DNA from: Crotalaria pallida
Lineage: Eukaryota; Streptophyta; Magnoliopsida; Fabales; Fabaceae
NCBI GenBank assembly: GCA_037953625.1
Contig: CM075653.1
Location: 103,333,639 to 103,397,638 of the forward strand
Direction: 5' to 3'
Length of the DNA: 64,000 bases
Made by a program: the position numbers and the translations under genes
Shown: positions 52,878 through 63,934 of the stretch, in pieces
How the letters are laid out: every line of letters begins with the position of its first letter
How positions within the stretch are numbered: the first letter of the stretch is position 1
The notes under the pieces: model-generated
Databases searched by the model: none
Seen by the model: the letters and a program-made list of their open reading frames with translations, nothing else
What the model was told of the DNA's origin: nothing

Positions 52878-53750
52878 CCAGCAGCCTCATCCTTGGCATA
52901 CTCGAGTTGCTCTCGAGCCACAGCAGCATCCTTCTCCGCCTTTTTCAGGATTTCCTCGAATCGCCTCATCTTTTCCTCGGCATCTTGAAGAGCTTTTTCA
53001 GCCGTTCCCTTATCAGCCTCGGCTTTATCCTTAGCACCTTCAGCATCCTGCTTCCCCTTTTGTAACTTCTCGTTCTCGGCCGCCAATGCTTGAAGTTTTT
53101 TATCAAGGCCTTCTACCTGAAGTTGCAAGTAGTCTTCCCGAGCGTCGGACTCTCTTCTTTTCTTCTTCTCCTCAGGGGCCACCCTAGCATGAACATCATC
53201 ACCACGCTGACCGAGGTAACGGAGAACGCTCGCACCTCTCAGGAGACTCCTCACCAAGGATGAACAATTGTTTTCCCACGTACCTGGGGTCCAGGCATCT
53301 ATAACTTGCGCATCCTCAAGAGGGAAGACAGTTGCATTAAAGGCATCTGAATTCTTCTTAGCCCACACCGTTTTGGCGATAATGTCATCCATGCCCTCAG
53401 CGACTTGAATCCCCTTGTGGGATCTACTCAGATTGAGCCAATCCCCAGCTACTCCTTTCCCTTTTTCCATCCGAGGCCTCTTAGAGGGACGCTCGGGGGG
53501 TACCTTGAGCCGTCGGGTGAGCTTCCACGTCAACGTCAAGAACCTCGATGACGCGATGCCCTTAATCACTTTCTCAACACCCTCGACCCTCACGGTAGGT
53601 GCAGCATTGGGAATAGTGGTCGAACTATCCGTTGGGGTCGGCCCGGAGGACTGACTCTTGCTCGATGAACCAGGGACAACTTTGATTGCAGCTAACTGTG
53701 CCACCCTGGCAGCGGCAGCAGCACTCTTCTTGCTCTTTGACGCTTTCTTC
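52878..53750 (-). pseudogene. Tat copy 2 antisense gene, N-terminal part of exon 3
   Basis: Minus-strand frame (within 53800-52865) homologous to the first two thirds of 27065-28295: KKSAAAAARVAQLAA, VRVEGVEKVIKG, WLNLSRSHKGIQVAEG, TPGTWENNCSSLVRSLLRG and a coiled coil ending EQLEYAKDEAAG, where the solo LTR begins. The apparent N-terminal residues before KKASK belong to the inserted LTR at 53751. Confidence 0.8.
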
Positions 53751-54104
53751 TGTAAGATCCATTGAGAATGTTTTGATAAATGACAAAAGGTTTTGAACAA
53801 GCTACAAATGTGTTGATCAAGATCAAGCTAAACAAGCAACAACAAACATCAAGTGATGAAGAGAGAGCAAGCTCATGAAGACTTAGTTTGGTAGTTTATG
53901 TTTTATTTTAATATCTTTAGCCTCTCAAGTCTTTTAGTTTATGAGTTTGGGTAGAGTCATTAGAGGGTAGTGAATCTCTATCATAGTCATGATTATATTA
54001 TATTTTGAGTATTCACTTAACCTAAAATCAATAGGTGGCTTAAAGGTTTGAAAGAAAAGGTTTAGTTTTTGAGAAAACAAGTTTTTAAGTGTTTTTCAAC
54101 TGTC

Positions 54105-54227
54105 TAATCGATTAAGCACTTATTTAATAGATTAAGTATATCATTAATCGATTAGAATTTTCAAAGCTTGCGCACTTAATCGATTAAGGCATGTATTAAT
54201 CGATTAAGACATGTACTAATCGATTAA
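54105..54227. repeat. TAATCGATTA palindrome cluster A
   Basis: Five copies of TAATCGATTA or AATCGATTA plus one degenerate AATAGATTAAG, irregularly spaced. Confidence 0.85.
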
Positions 54228-55190
54228 CACGTACAGACATGGTTTTTAAAATATGTTTTTCACTTCTCAAAAGCACTTTTAAGTGTTTCTAACTTTTGGG
54301 TATTCTATATAACCTTTTCCTAACCTTTGTGAATCATTATTACATTCTAACATCAATTTCATATCAATTTTACAAAGGATCAAAGCCACTCTATTCTCTC
54401 TCACTTTCATAGATCAAAGCTTTCACTTTTACATTCTTTGATCAAGAATCTTTGAACCTCTTATGTTGATATTTTCAGAGCTTTTGAAAGAGATTCATAG
54501 GATTGTTATTTTGTTTTCATTTGAGTTTTAATCATTGCAAAGAAGGCAAGCTATCTACAGCAAAGGAAGACTTGATTGTTCATCAAGCAAACAAGCATTT
54601 GGAAGTCTTGGTTGTTCATCAAGCAAACAAGCATTTGGAAGTCTTGGTTGTTATCAAGCAATTGGAAGTCTTGGTGTGAGGCATCATCAAGCAAGTGGAA
54701 GACTTGTTGTGGGGATATCAACAAGCAAGAGAAGAGGTTAGATTAGATTCAATAGGGTTACAAGGCAAGGGTGTGGAGTATCTCTTGTAGGCTATCAAGA
54801 AGGGAGTCTTGAGAGGAATTTACTTGTAATTTGAGAACTCTAATTCCTCATAGTGAAGAATCTCTCTTGGTTGAAGAGGGGACTGGATGTAGCTTTCAAG
54901 TGGATGAAAGTGAACCAGGATAAATCACTGTGTCGTATCTCTAAACTCTTAACTCCTTACATTCAAGTCATTCATTGTGTTCTTGGTTGAAAACCTAGAA
55001 AAAGTGATTTTTCATAATTGATTGAATTGAATCTTAATTGTGTAAATTGATTTGGGGAAAATCATTTTCATAACCTAGGTAATAAATAAGAATATTGGTG
55101 TTAATCAATTCCGCTTTATCTCTGATCATATGTGTTAATTGATTGATTTTCGTATTTGATTGAAAAGTGATTTTTCAGTTTTAACAGTGA

Positions 55191-55318
55191 TTAATCGATT
55201 AACTGGTTTCATTAATCGATTAAATTTAAACAAGCTTTCGGCATTAATCATTTAACCATTATTTTAATCGATTAACATAATGTTTTAATCGATTAACAAT
55301 TTGCTTTAATCGATTAAC
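55191..55318. repeat. TTAATCGATTAA palindrome cluster B
   Basis: Five perfect TTAATCGATTAA copies, 150-280 bp from the LTR start on the minus strand. The position is comparable with ACTCGAGT cluster 1 of the related solo LTR at 38018. Confidence 0.88.
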
Positions 55319-55477
55319 AGCTGAGAAATTTGCAAAAATCATTTGTTTTAATCGTTTTGATATGTTTCTTTCGAAAATCTTTCAAGATTTATCTAACACC
55401 TATTCAACCCCCCCTTATAGGTGTTCTCCTAGTGTTTCCTTGTGTTTCACCCACCGATTGTGGTTTTCTACATCTTC

Positions 55478-55609
55478 CCCATTTTTTCTGCTAGAGAAAA
55501 TGTGTTATACCGAGCAAAAAAAAAAATACCCAGCTCGGCCTTCACTTCGGCCTGCGTCCTCTTCAACAAAATTTTCTTTGTATCAATTTGACCCTTTTCT
55601 TGGAGGTAC
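55478..55609 (-). pseudogene. Tat copy 2 antisense gene, start of exon 3, 42-nt intron and end of exon 2
   Basis: On the minus strand, ...AAGGCCGAGCTGG|GTATTTTTT and TTTTCTCTAGCAG|AAAAAATGGGG give an intron at 55488-55529. One base from exon 2 plus two from exon 3 restore the same frame as KMGKK and the downstream coiled-coil protein, which supports the intron. Upstream exon 2 is cut at 55609 by the next LTR. Confidence 0.65.
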
Positions 55610-57462
55610 TGTGACATTCCGTATTTTCCCGACTAAGATAAATAAGTTTTCATTAAAGAAGTTTTGAGATATTGTTTTACAAATGGTTTTCGATGAGTAT
55701 TTTATTCGATTACGTAATCAATTGTTGATTTTATGGAATTTTGGTAAACAAAGATTTTTATGGAATTCAAGCAAATGATTTTAGTGAGTTTGGAGTAATT
55801 TTATTATTGTGATTTCATTTGAAAAATGAATTTCTTCGTGCATCTTTATGGGTTTAACCCAATTGATTTAAGAATTGATTAAAGGAGTTTTGTTTTCATG
55901 ATGGATTTCTACACTTTGAAATTTAATCTACTTGTGTCATGATTTTATGTATTTGTTTTTCTAAGGTTTCCAATGAATTGTGTTGCTTAAGGTTTTAATT
56001 AAGGTTTTACCTTCTTAATTTAATTCATATGGTTTTATGGTTTTAAGAAGGAAAATTATTTTACTCTAAGTTTCAAAAAAATCAAAGTCCAATCATCTTG
56101 ATCTAGAACCCCCTCTCTAAACCCTAATTGGCATCCTTGTAACACCCCAAAATTTTAATCCCCGATTAATGAAATGTTAATTATAATTTAATTATAATTA
56201 ATAGTTTTCAAATTAATCCTTGATTAAAATATGTGTGTATGTAATTAGCTTGCATGTGAGAAATTATTTAATAAATAATTTAAATGCCTAAAATGTATAT
56301 TTTGCATATTAGTCCCTGGGTTGGGACCTAGAAGCAATTATAGGAAAGGTTTTGGAGGGAAAGTAAATAAAATAATTATTTTTCAAAATCTGGGTAAAAC
56401 ACTCGAGTATTTTCTGGAATACTCGAGTATTCTGGGTCAAACTGCACGAGTTAGTGCGTTTGGTGAGTCACAGCCAACGATTTCGTGATGGTGACACGAA
56501 ATCACCACCATGCCAACGCCATAGGCGTCGTGTCGCCCCGCATGAGCTTTCCATTGGCCTATTTAAACGCATCATTGTCCCTTGGTCGAGAATTTTGATT
56601 AACTTGTTGAAGATTAGAAGAGTTAGGGTTTTTGAATTGTGTTCTTCGATTCTTCCTCTGTGAGCTGAGTTGAGTGATAATCTATACACCAATACAAAGC
56701 TCACATCACGAGCTTTGTATAGACACCAAAATTGTGAGGTTTGAGTGTGTGGATTGAGAGAATCGAAGTCTTGAAGTGGAGCTGTTCTTGCTTGAGTTGG
56801 TGTCTGGAGCTCACTGTGATCATCGATTCTGGTAAGCTCTTGAGTTCTTGAGTCTCAAACTCAATTCCTTTAGTTAGATGATGTTGCATAGAGCTTAGAA
56901 ATCTAATTTTCCCCAATCTAATTCTCTGTTTCATGTACGAACCAATTCCATTTTGGTATGGTACTCAAAACTGTCATGCATGAGAAGTTCAAGTGGATTT
57001 CTGGGTTTGGAGAGCTTTCTTTGGATTTCTTTCTGTTGATTCACATCTGAGAGGTAAGGGGAAGTAATTATATTCACTAGATAGAGTTTGAAATCCATTA
57101 AATGTGTTAGAGAGCCACCAAGAGGCTCTAAGGGCTTAGATTCTATAGGAACTTTGGTTTGGAGACCAATCCATGCTCTAAATCCGTATTGAGCAAGTTT
57201 GTTATCATGCATGTGAACTTAAATGAGCTTTGTTTCATGAATATTATGCTTATTGTGTGATTTGAGGTATTGAGTTGTTAAAATGCCTTTTTATGCATAA
57301 TCAATGATTTCTCTGTCAATTCTGTGTTTTGAATTGAAATAAGTGTTGTAACATGTTTGATTAATGATATGTTAACTCTGTGGATCCCTGAAATGGACTT
57401 AAATTGATTAGAAATGAAAATGGCATGTTAAAACCAGTTTTCAATACTGTCAACTGCGAAAC

Positions 57463-57716
57463 ACTCGAGTAAATGGCAAAGTACTCGAGTAAATCGTGCT
57501 CAAAATAAAGTAAATGTCATAAGAACACTCGAGTATTTTGTCTGGTACTCGAGTATCGGGCATGAACTGAGAATTGTTATAGGTCAAACACTCGAGTCAT
57601 TCAAAGTCACTCGAGTATTCTGGAAAAGTCCAAGAACACTCGAGTAACTCATGAACTACTCGAGTAAATTGTTGAAATTCAAACCCAAATCCTCAGAAAG
57701 ACATGAACACTCGAGT
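57463..57716. repeat. ACTCGAGT cluster in the solo LTR
   Basis: About nine ACTCGAGT copies with AA, AT or CA following, plus a TTACTCGATTAA variant at about 57727. Confidence 0.88.
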
Positions 57717-57962
57717 ATTCTGAACTTTACTCGATTAAAATGCCCAGAATCTGAAAACATCATTTTCAATTCTAACTTAATTAATTAAGGAATTATTAAG
57801 GATAATTCAAGGGATCAAAGACTTAGAGAAATTGATAAATAAAATAGATCGTTCGGTGACGATCCATTTTGAAAATTAAGCCTAGGTGGCAAGTAAAGTA
57901 TTAATCAATTTCCCCTAAGTCTAAAATGCATTCATTCTGGAGTTTGGATGGTAGGACGTATT

Positions 57963-58152
57963 CATGTTTCGATAAACATGTGGAGGGCCTCTGGGAGTGC
58001 CAATACGCTTGCTTGATGACACGTCGATGACGTGGTCGGCTTTGTGGGTGCCGATATGGATATATCGTTTGGATGACGATCCATTTGGATGACGGGATAT
58101 GCTCGGGTGGCATGGATACCAAGCTTGACGTGTACATTCTAGGTGAATGTAC
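57963..58152 (+). repeat. Hairpin array in the solo LTR
   Basis: Inverted repeats: CATGTTT/AAACATG (57963-57980, loop CGAT), CACGTC/GACGTG (58020-58034, loop GAT) and GTACATTC/GAATGTAC (58132-58152, loop TAGGT), with weaker ones between. Confidence 0.6.
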
Positions 58153-58452
58153 GAATTGTTGTATACCTAGGAATACAACGCACTGTGGAGTGCTGGGTTG
58201 TCAGGGATGGACGTCAGAGAGTGACTTAGAAAATGTGGAGATAAGTTGAGAGTTAAAATCATGCATCATGTCATTCACTTAATGCAATTGATATACCTGA
58301 ATTAAGTGTGAGCATCCTATGTCCATCTGATACTTGCTAGATGCTAATTGTGATTGTTATTAATTGATGCATTATTATCTTTCATATGTTGCATGATTTA
58401 TTCTCTATTGATTATGTGAGTAGAATTGCTTACCCCTATGCCCTTGTAGGTG

Positions 58453-58923
58453 ATGTCTCGTTACATTGCTTGCATCGAGATCCGGCCACTTCCTAGTGGC
58501 GTATGGATCTATGAGGACCATCGCGCGGTGTATGAGGGGGAGGTAGAGTTCACATTCTACCACCCTAATCCGCTGATGCGATTCCGTCCTCGTAGGTTTA
58601 GGATTCCCATTATATACACTATGCATGTACCCCCGTTTTATACTTATCATGGACCACCTCCCACGCGACCAGCTCGCTCTTACCATAGTTTTCATTTTCG
58701 ACCTACCCGCTCTCACCCTTTTACTTCGAGAGTTGTCCGCGAGGAGACTCCCCCTTCTTATCCGAGGAGCCCCGTCAGGGTTTCACCATCACCTGACCCG
58801 GTACCCAGTGGTAGGGTACACTCTCCCTCGGATGAGATCGAGGAGGATCCGGTGGAGGACGAGAGTGGGAGCGAGCCTGTCATGCATTCTACTGGGAGTG
58901 ACTGGAGGGACGATGATCCCTAG
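58453..58923 (+). CDS. LTR-encoded 156-residue protein (solo LTR copy)
   Basis: I start at ATG 58453 (MSRYIACIEIRPLPSG), three bases after an acceptor-like TTGTAG; the frame also opens one codon earlier at a GTG. The N-terminal 60 residues align without gaps to the Tekay LTR ORF: RPLP.G.W, EDHRA.YEG.VE, HPNP, RPRR.RIP, Y.MH.PP. The middle is Pro/Ser/Arg-rich, the tail acidic (EEDPVEDESGSEPV), and the C-terminus STGSDWRDDDP again keeps STGS.W. It has stayed open although the LTR has no interior left. Function unknown. Confidence 0.68.
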   Translation: MSRYIACIEIRPLPSGVWIYEDHRAVYEGEVEFTFYHPNPLMRFRPRRFRIPIIYTMHVPPFYTYHGPPPTRPARSYHSFHFRPTRSHPFTSRVVREETPPSYPRSPVRVSPSPDPVPSGRVHSPSDEIEEDPVEDESGSEPVMHSTGSDWRDDDP

Positions 58924-61016
58924 GTACGTGCATATGGTGTATGATGTGGACCCTTGGATCCGTGCTGTGGAGGAGATGTGCTGCTGCTGCTGTGATGATG
59001 ATGCTACTACCTTATTACCTATGTTATTGGGAGACTACTACTGCTACTACTACTGCATCTGATGCTGATGGATCTACATGACTATCCCTGGGGTTGTATT
59101 TTGATTATGTATATATTGTACATATGTTTTACTCTAGGGTTATAGTATCATAGTGATGTAGATCTGTTTACATGGACTTGTTATATTTTTGGAACTTGGT
59201 GACTTATCTCATGGACTATGTATGTATGACTCTTTCGTATATATGAAAATCTATGTTTATATCATATCAGTTGCATAGTCCAGTAATTTCCGCTTACTCT
59301 GATTTAACTTATGAATGAACTCGGCTATAAGTATTAATTGACGGTATCAGTTTTATTGAACAAAGTATGGGTAGCTTCAATTGATTGTAAAATGTAAAGA
59401 AATTTCTAAAGAACGAATGTTATCCTGTTTGAGAAAAGGTTTTAGAAATCGCCGAACTCGATACAAGTGTTTTAAAGGATTTTAGAATTTATTCTCCAAG
59501 AGTTCCATTTGATGAATTGTGCACCCGCTTTAAATAAAATTTTATTTACCATATTTTCTTAGCTCACAAGTCCATATATTATCCAATATAAAGCATAAAT
59601 ACTAGATTATATTTGGGTAATCCGGAAGGGTGTCACAATCCTAATCTTTGATTAAACCTTAATCAAGTTCCTAATCCTTGATTAAGTACTTAATCACCCT
59701 CTTAAACCCTAAACCCTCAAGGTTAGTGAGCTAATCTAGGATTAGTTCTTCTTAAACCTATGCTAGTATGGATTAAGTTTTGATTAGTACCTTAAACCTT
59801 GATCAAGCTCTAATCCCTAAGGATTAGTGGGCTAAACCTAAATTAATCTTCCTAATCCTACCCTAATCATGATTAGAACCTAATTAGTGCCTTAAACCTA
59901 ATTTAGCTAACCTAATCTACCCTAATACCCTAATGGCCGAATGCATGTGTGCCTAACTTGGCCACCAAGTTGTTTTACTTGGTCTCCAAGTTCCTTAACT
60001 TGGTCACCAAGTTGCTTTGCCTAAAGTCAAGCACATGACATCACCAAGATGACCTAAGCATAACATAAGAGAAGAAAAAGAAGGGAAAGAAAGGAAGGAG
60101 CCGTGGGAGTGGAACCAAGAAGCCCAAACCCACTTAAACCATGTATATACCAACACACACACACTTCATGTAACTTTCATCTCTTCATTTCCTTCATTTC
60201 TTATTCCAAACCAAACACAACACTAAGAGAAAAATCAAGCTCTTAGTGAGAAGAGGAGAGAGAACCCGTGAGGGGAGAAGAAGAAGAGAAGAATCAAATC
60301 TCAATCACAACACCATATCTCCTACACAATCTATGTGAAATCAAGCCAAGATATTGAAGAGGAAAAGGAGAAACCATGGACTTAGGAAAAGAGGGAGTGA
60401 AACCGTGAGGAGTAAGGAGAGAAACCAAAGAACAACCCAAAGATTTGGACTTGATTTTGAAGTTTTGATTTAATATGAGGTGCGTATAAGTCAAGAACCT
60501 GGAGCAGCTGACAGCTGGGAGGAACCGCAACGATTTCGGACAAAGTAATTGCTGGAGTTGAGGTGAGAGAGAAGCTTTCCTAAGACACCGTGGTATTTAG
60601 GTGATCTATTAGGACACTCCGTACTCTCTCAAAATCGGAGTAAAGGTCTATCGTAGCTAGTAGCATACCCGATAAATTGTGTGCTTTGTTTGTATCGTGG
60701 TATACGAAGACTCAGACCTATACCATCACATGGTATTGATTGATTGATATATTTGTTTATGTTGAGATATATTGCTTATATTGTCATTGCATGAGCATAA
60801 TGCATCATCCCGCGATATAAGATAAGTATAGTAAAGACATTAGAAAACTATAAGAAATTCCCCAAAGGAAAGAGCGAGACTTTAAGGGATGGAACACGCG
60901 ATGGAACCGGATGATGCTGATATGCCGAGTACGTGGATCGAGCTAACGATATGACTATGACGACGATGCTTTGAATGTGGACGCAATGACTGTGGATTTC
61001 TACAGAGATAGTTTCC

Positions 61017-61412
61017 ACATGGTCGTAGCCATGTGTTGAGATAGTTTCCAAGTGGTCGTAGCCACATGATGAGATAGTCTCCATATGGTTGTAGCCATAT
61101 GTTGATAGTGGTTTAAGATAGGTCGGAGCCTATCTATCAAAGAGTGATGGATATCCCGCATGTGGTCGGAGCCATATGCCGTTGGTGATTCTGAGTGGGT
61201 CGTAGCCCGTCAGAATGATGATTGATTATCCGCATATAGTCGGAGCTATATGCCGAGGTTGGTTCTGAATGTGTCGTAGCCCGTCAGAATGATTTTGGAT
61301 ATCCTGCATATGGTCGGAGCCATATGCCGAAAGCGATTCAGGATGGGTCGGAGCCCGTTGATCATAGTAGTCGAGTCCCACAGAAGTAATCCTCATATGG
61401 TTGGAGCAATAT
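61017..61412 (+). repeat. Array of about eleven hairpins with a TCGKAG loop
   Basis: Successive inverted repeats surround a nearly constant hexamer loop TCGTAG or TCGGAG. Examples are ACATGG/CCATGT (61017), CATATGG/CCATATG (61082), AGATAGG/CCTATCT (61116), CATGTGG/CCATATG (61159), GCATATAG/CTATATGC (61232) and GCATATGG/CCATATGC (61306). Longer, bulged stems ATTCTGA.../...TCAGAAT alternate with them (61188, 61263). Stem sequence varies while pairing is kept. Confidence 0.8.
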
Positions 61413-62463
61413 GACGGAGATGACTTAGGATGGGTCGACATTAGGACAATAGAGTATAATCTTACAACTTAAAACCCTTACCCGAAGTAGTGGAGAGGAA
61501 GATACGGTGTTTACCTGCGTGGTAATCACTTGATGATTAGCATAGGGGAAGGTAATGACGGTGATTCGTCAAGAAGCCTAAGAGGAGTCTGTCTAGGCGG
61601 GAAAAAGCTACAGGGACCTGGGTTGACCATCCGAGGTTGGGTAGGTAGTCTGGTGTCGTAGCTGAAGTACTGCATGATCACTAGATGGATGACTGAAACC
61701 CCCTTGACTAAATCAGGATCAGAAGAGGGACACTTGAACATGGCGGAGGTGGACACCCTTGTCATGACAATCTTTCCCGGGCATTTTATATTATATTTTG
61801 GTGTCGTCTCCCGGAGCCGATGTGGTTAGAGGTCCTGTACTTCTGGTTGCTTCCGACTAGGTGGATGGATTCCGAGGAGATGTAGACCTGAAACCAAAAC
61901 CGTAAAGCTTGAATCCCGATACGATGGACTTGAGATATGTGGACAAAGAGACTTCGACATTGCGAGACAAGCTGTTTAAGAGATTCGACTTTGCGAGATA
62001 ACTGAATAAGAGATTTCCTTAAGAGAAAGATAAAGGTTTGGATAATGCGACGATTGCATTGCATCCTCATGCATCTTGCATAATTATATGTTGTATTGTT
62101 GTGCTGTGAATGTGTATTGTTGTATGCTTGTATTGTCTTAATATTTTGCCTATCGTAAACCCACACCGTCGACGATGCGTCGTTCGGAATGCTTACTCTC
62201 TCTGTCTTCACCCTTCCTTGTGGACTTCTGTGATGATGTCCACAGGCGACAGAGTAAGTAGATTATATTGGGAGTCGGCGCTTCAAGTATTAGCCTACGA
62301 AGACAAGACCGAGATGGAGTCTCGAAAGAGAAGAAGGTCAAGTTCGGCTCGAGGACTCGATGGTTGATGATTCGACTCTTCCAAGGAGTATTGCGTTGGG
62401 CGGAGGTCTACTGTCTTGGTATCTATGTCCAAGTATTGTACTCCCTTACCAGGTAGACATCAT

Positions 62464-62701
62464 TAGCTGCATCCACATGTGCACTGATCGAGGCCGTACC
62501 CGATCAAAATAAAAGGGGTTTAATTCTGTAGTACTAGGAAGGTGATCCTAGGTCGTTTCCCAGCGAATATCGGTCTAGGCAAAGTATCAAACACGTAGTG
62601 TGCAGTAAATTGGGGGGGTTTTTGTATGTATCAAATGTGAAGAACAAAAAGAAAAACAGAATATAAAAACTAAGAAAATCAGAAACAAAAAGCGGGCAAT
62701 C
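62464..62701. other. Unclassified repeat-like junction
   Basis: A segment with GTGATCCTAGGTCGTTTCCCA and A-rich DNA lies between the broken LTR and the copia fragment. It shows no coding frame and no clear LTR terminus or TSD. It is probably debris of one or two further insertions. Confidence 0.4.
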
Positions 62702-63934
62702 ATGAAATTCACTTTATATCAAATGGATGTTAAAAGTGCTTTCTTGAATGGGTTTATAAATGAAGAAGTGTATGTCAAACAACCCCCCGGTTTTTAAAAT
62801 AGTGAATTTCCAAACCATGTGTATAAATTGAAAAAGGCACTCTATGGATTGAAACAAGCTCCTAGAGCTTGGTATGATCGATTGAGTTCCTTTCTATTAG
62901 AAAACAAGATTCAAAGAGGGAAGGTTGATAATACACTATTTATTTATAAAACCAAAGATGACATATTGTTAGTACAAATTTATGTTGATGATATCATTTT
63001 CGGTGCTACTAACGTGTCTCTTTGTAGAAAGTTCTCAAATTTGATGAAAAAGGAATTTGAAATGTCAATGATGGGAGAACTCAAGTGCTTCCTAGGCTTA
63101 CAAATAAATCAAGTCAAGGAGGGGATATTTGTGCATCAAGGGAAATATTGCAAAGAGCTCCTTGAGAAATTCGGATTGGACAAGTGCAAGGAAGCCCACA
63201 CTCCAATGAGCACATCATGCTATCTAGACAAGGATGAACAAGGTACACCGGTTGATGTTAGTAAGTATAGGGGTATGATAGGTAGTCTCCTATATCTCAC
63301 TGCATCTAGACCGGATATTATGTTTAGTGTATGCATGTGTGCTAGATTTCAAGCTAATCCTAAAGAATCTCACCTATCGGCAGTTAAACATATATTTAAG
63401 TATCTAAAAGGAACAATTAACACTGGTTTATGGTATCCTGCTGATGCCAATCTTAGTTTAGTTGGTTACTCGGATTCCGACTTCGCGGGATGCAAGCTTG
63501 ATCGCAAAAGCACCAGTGGTACTTGCCATTTCTTGGGAAGTTCATTGGTGTCTTGGTTTTCGAAAAAGCAAGCTTGTGTTGCCCTTTCTACCGTCGAAGC
63601 GGAATATATCGCAGCCGGTAGTTGTTGTGCTCAACTGTTATGGATGAAACAAAAATTATCGGATTTTGGTTTGAAACTTGAAAATATTCCGATTAGATGC
63701 GATAAAACGAGTGCAATCAATTTGACTAAGAATCCGGTGTATCACTCAAGAACTAAACACATTGAAATAAGATATCACTTTTTAAGAGATCATGTACAAA
63801 AGGGTGATTGCACAATTGAATTTGTTAGTACCACAAATCAATTAGCCGACATTTTTACAAAACCTCTACCAAGGGACACCTTTTATCATATTAGGAGAGA
63901 ACTTGGTATTTTAGATGAAGCTAATATAGGCTAA
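62702..63934 (+). pseudogene. pol: Ty1/copia Pol fragment: reverse transcriptase C-terminal part and RNase H (SIRE-like)
   Basis: The frame begins abruptly at 62702 within RT (KFTLYQMDVKSAFLNGF) and is broken by TAA at 62795-62797. The open part 62819-63934 (371 residues from a GTG codon) has LKQAPRAWYDRL, catalytic YVDD (residues 55-58), SRPDIMFSVCMCARFQ and RNase H blocks (YSDSDFAGC near 217, TVEAEYIA near 258), ending LADIFTKPLPRDTF...GILDEANIG. The family resemblance is to SIRE/Maximus copia elements. Gag, protease and integrase are absent on the left. Confidence 0.9.

Larger units (their letters stand above)
53751..55472 (-). mobile_element. Copia-like solo LTR with TAATCGATTA clusters
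   Basis: 1722 bp with TSD TCTTC (53746-53750, 55473-55477). On the minus strand it runs TGTAGAAAACC to GATCTTACA. It shares a GGGGGGTTGAATAG block near its start and the segment TATCCTGGTTCACTTTCA with the solo LTR at 38018, so the two are related families. It has clusters of the palindrome AATCGATT at 54105-54227 and 55191-55318. The insertion is just inside exon 3 of the Tat antisense gene. Confidence 0.87.
42996..55609 (+). mobile_element. Ty3/gypsy Tat-lineage retrotransposon, copy 2 (5' LTR to antisense gene; 3' end not seen)
   Basis: Same family as 13545-35190 but opposite orientation and more decayed. The 5' LTR is 42996-43633, the PBS 43635, gag-pol 43687-49419 with four stops, and the antisense gene runs 49847-55609 on the minus strand. 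Insertions at 50204, 53751 and 55610 interrupt it. The element is cut at 55609 by the large LTR and no 3' LTR is visible before the window ends. Confidence 0.92.
57054..58449 (+). other. Putative intron inside the solo LTR
   Basis: 1396 nt between GAG|GTAAGG and CCTATGCCCTTGTAG, ending three bases before the ORF ATG exactly as in the Tekay LTR. It contains ACTCGAGT cluster 2 and hairpins. Confidence 0.5.
56138..59637 (+). mobile_element. Solo LTR (gypsy type) carrying an LTR ORF
   Basis: 3500 bp, TGTAACACCCC...GGGTGTCACA, with perfect TSD ATCCT (56133-56137, 59638-59642). It holds ACTCGAGT pairs (56401-56428) and a second cluster (57463-57716), a TATA-like CTATTTAAA near 56559, a donor GAG|GTAAGG (57053/57054), hairpins (57963-58152), an acceptor TGCCCTTGTAG (58449) and an ORF (58453-58923). 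The architecture equals that of the Tekay LTR although most of the sequence has diverged. CTG/CTA trinucleotide runs lie at 58979-59062. Confidence 0.9.
55610..62463 (+). mobile_element. Long LTR related to the giant LTR, split by a solo LTR; downstream end unclear
   Basis: It begins TGTGACATTCCG at 55610 after GGTAC (possible TSD, second copy not seen). Without the nested solo LTR (56138-59637) it is about 3.35 kb. Three blocks match the giant LTR in inverse orientation: AGAGAAGC.TTCCTAAGACACCGTGG near 60570 with 3300, the CTTCCGACTAGGTGGATGGATTCCGAGG block near 61850 with 1760-1800, and CACACCGTCGACG near 62162 with 1395. It contains a donor (60562/60563), a hairpin array (61017-61412) and an acceptor (62245). 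I cannot find its PBS; the sequence changes character near 62464. Confidence 0.7.

Noticed and set aside
54535..54741. 68-residue ORF with repeated SSKQAFGSLGC
   Set aside because: Caused by a short local tandem duplication in a solo LTR; reads against the LTR direction.
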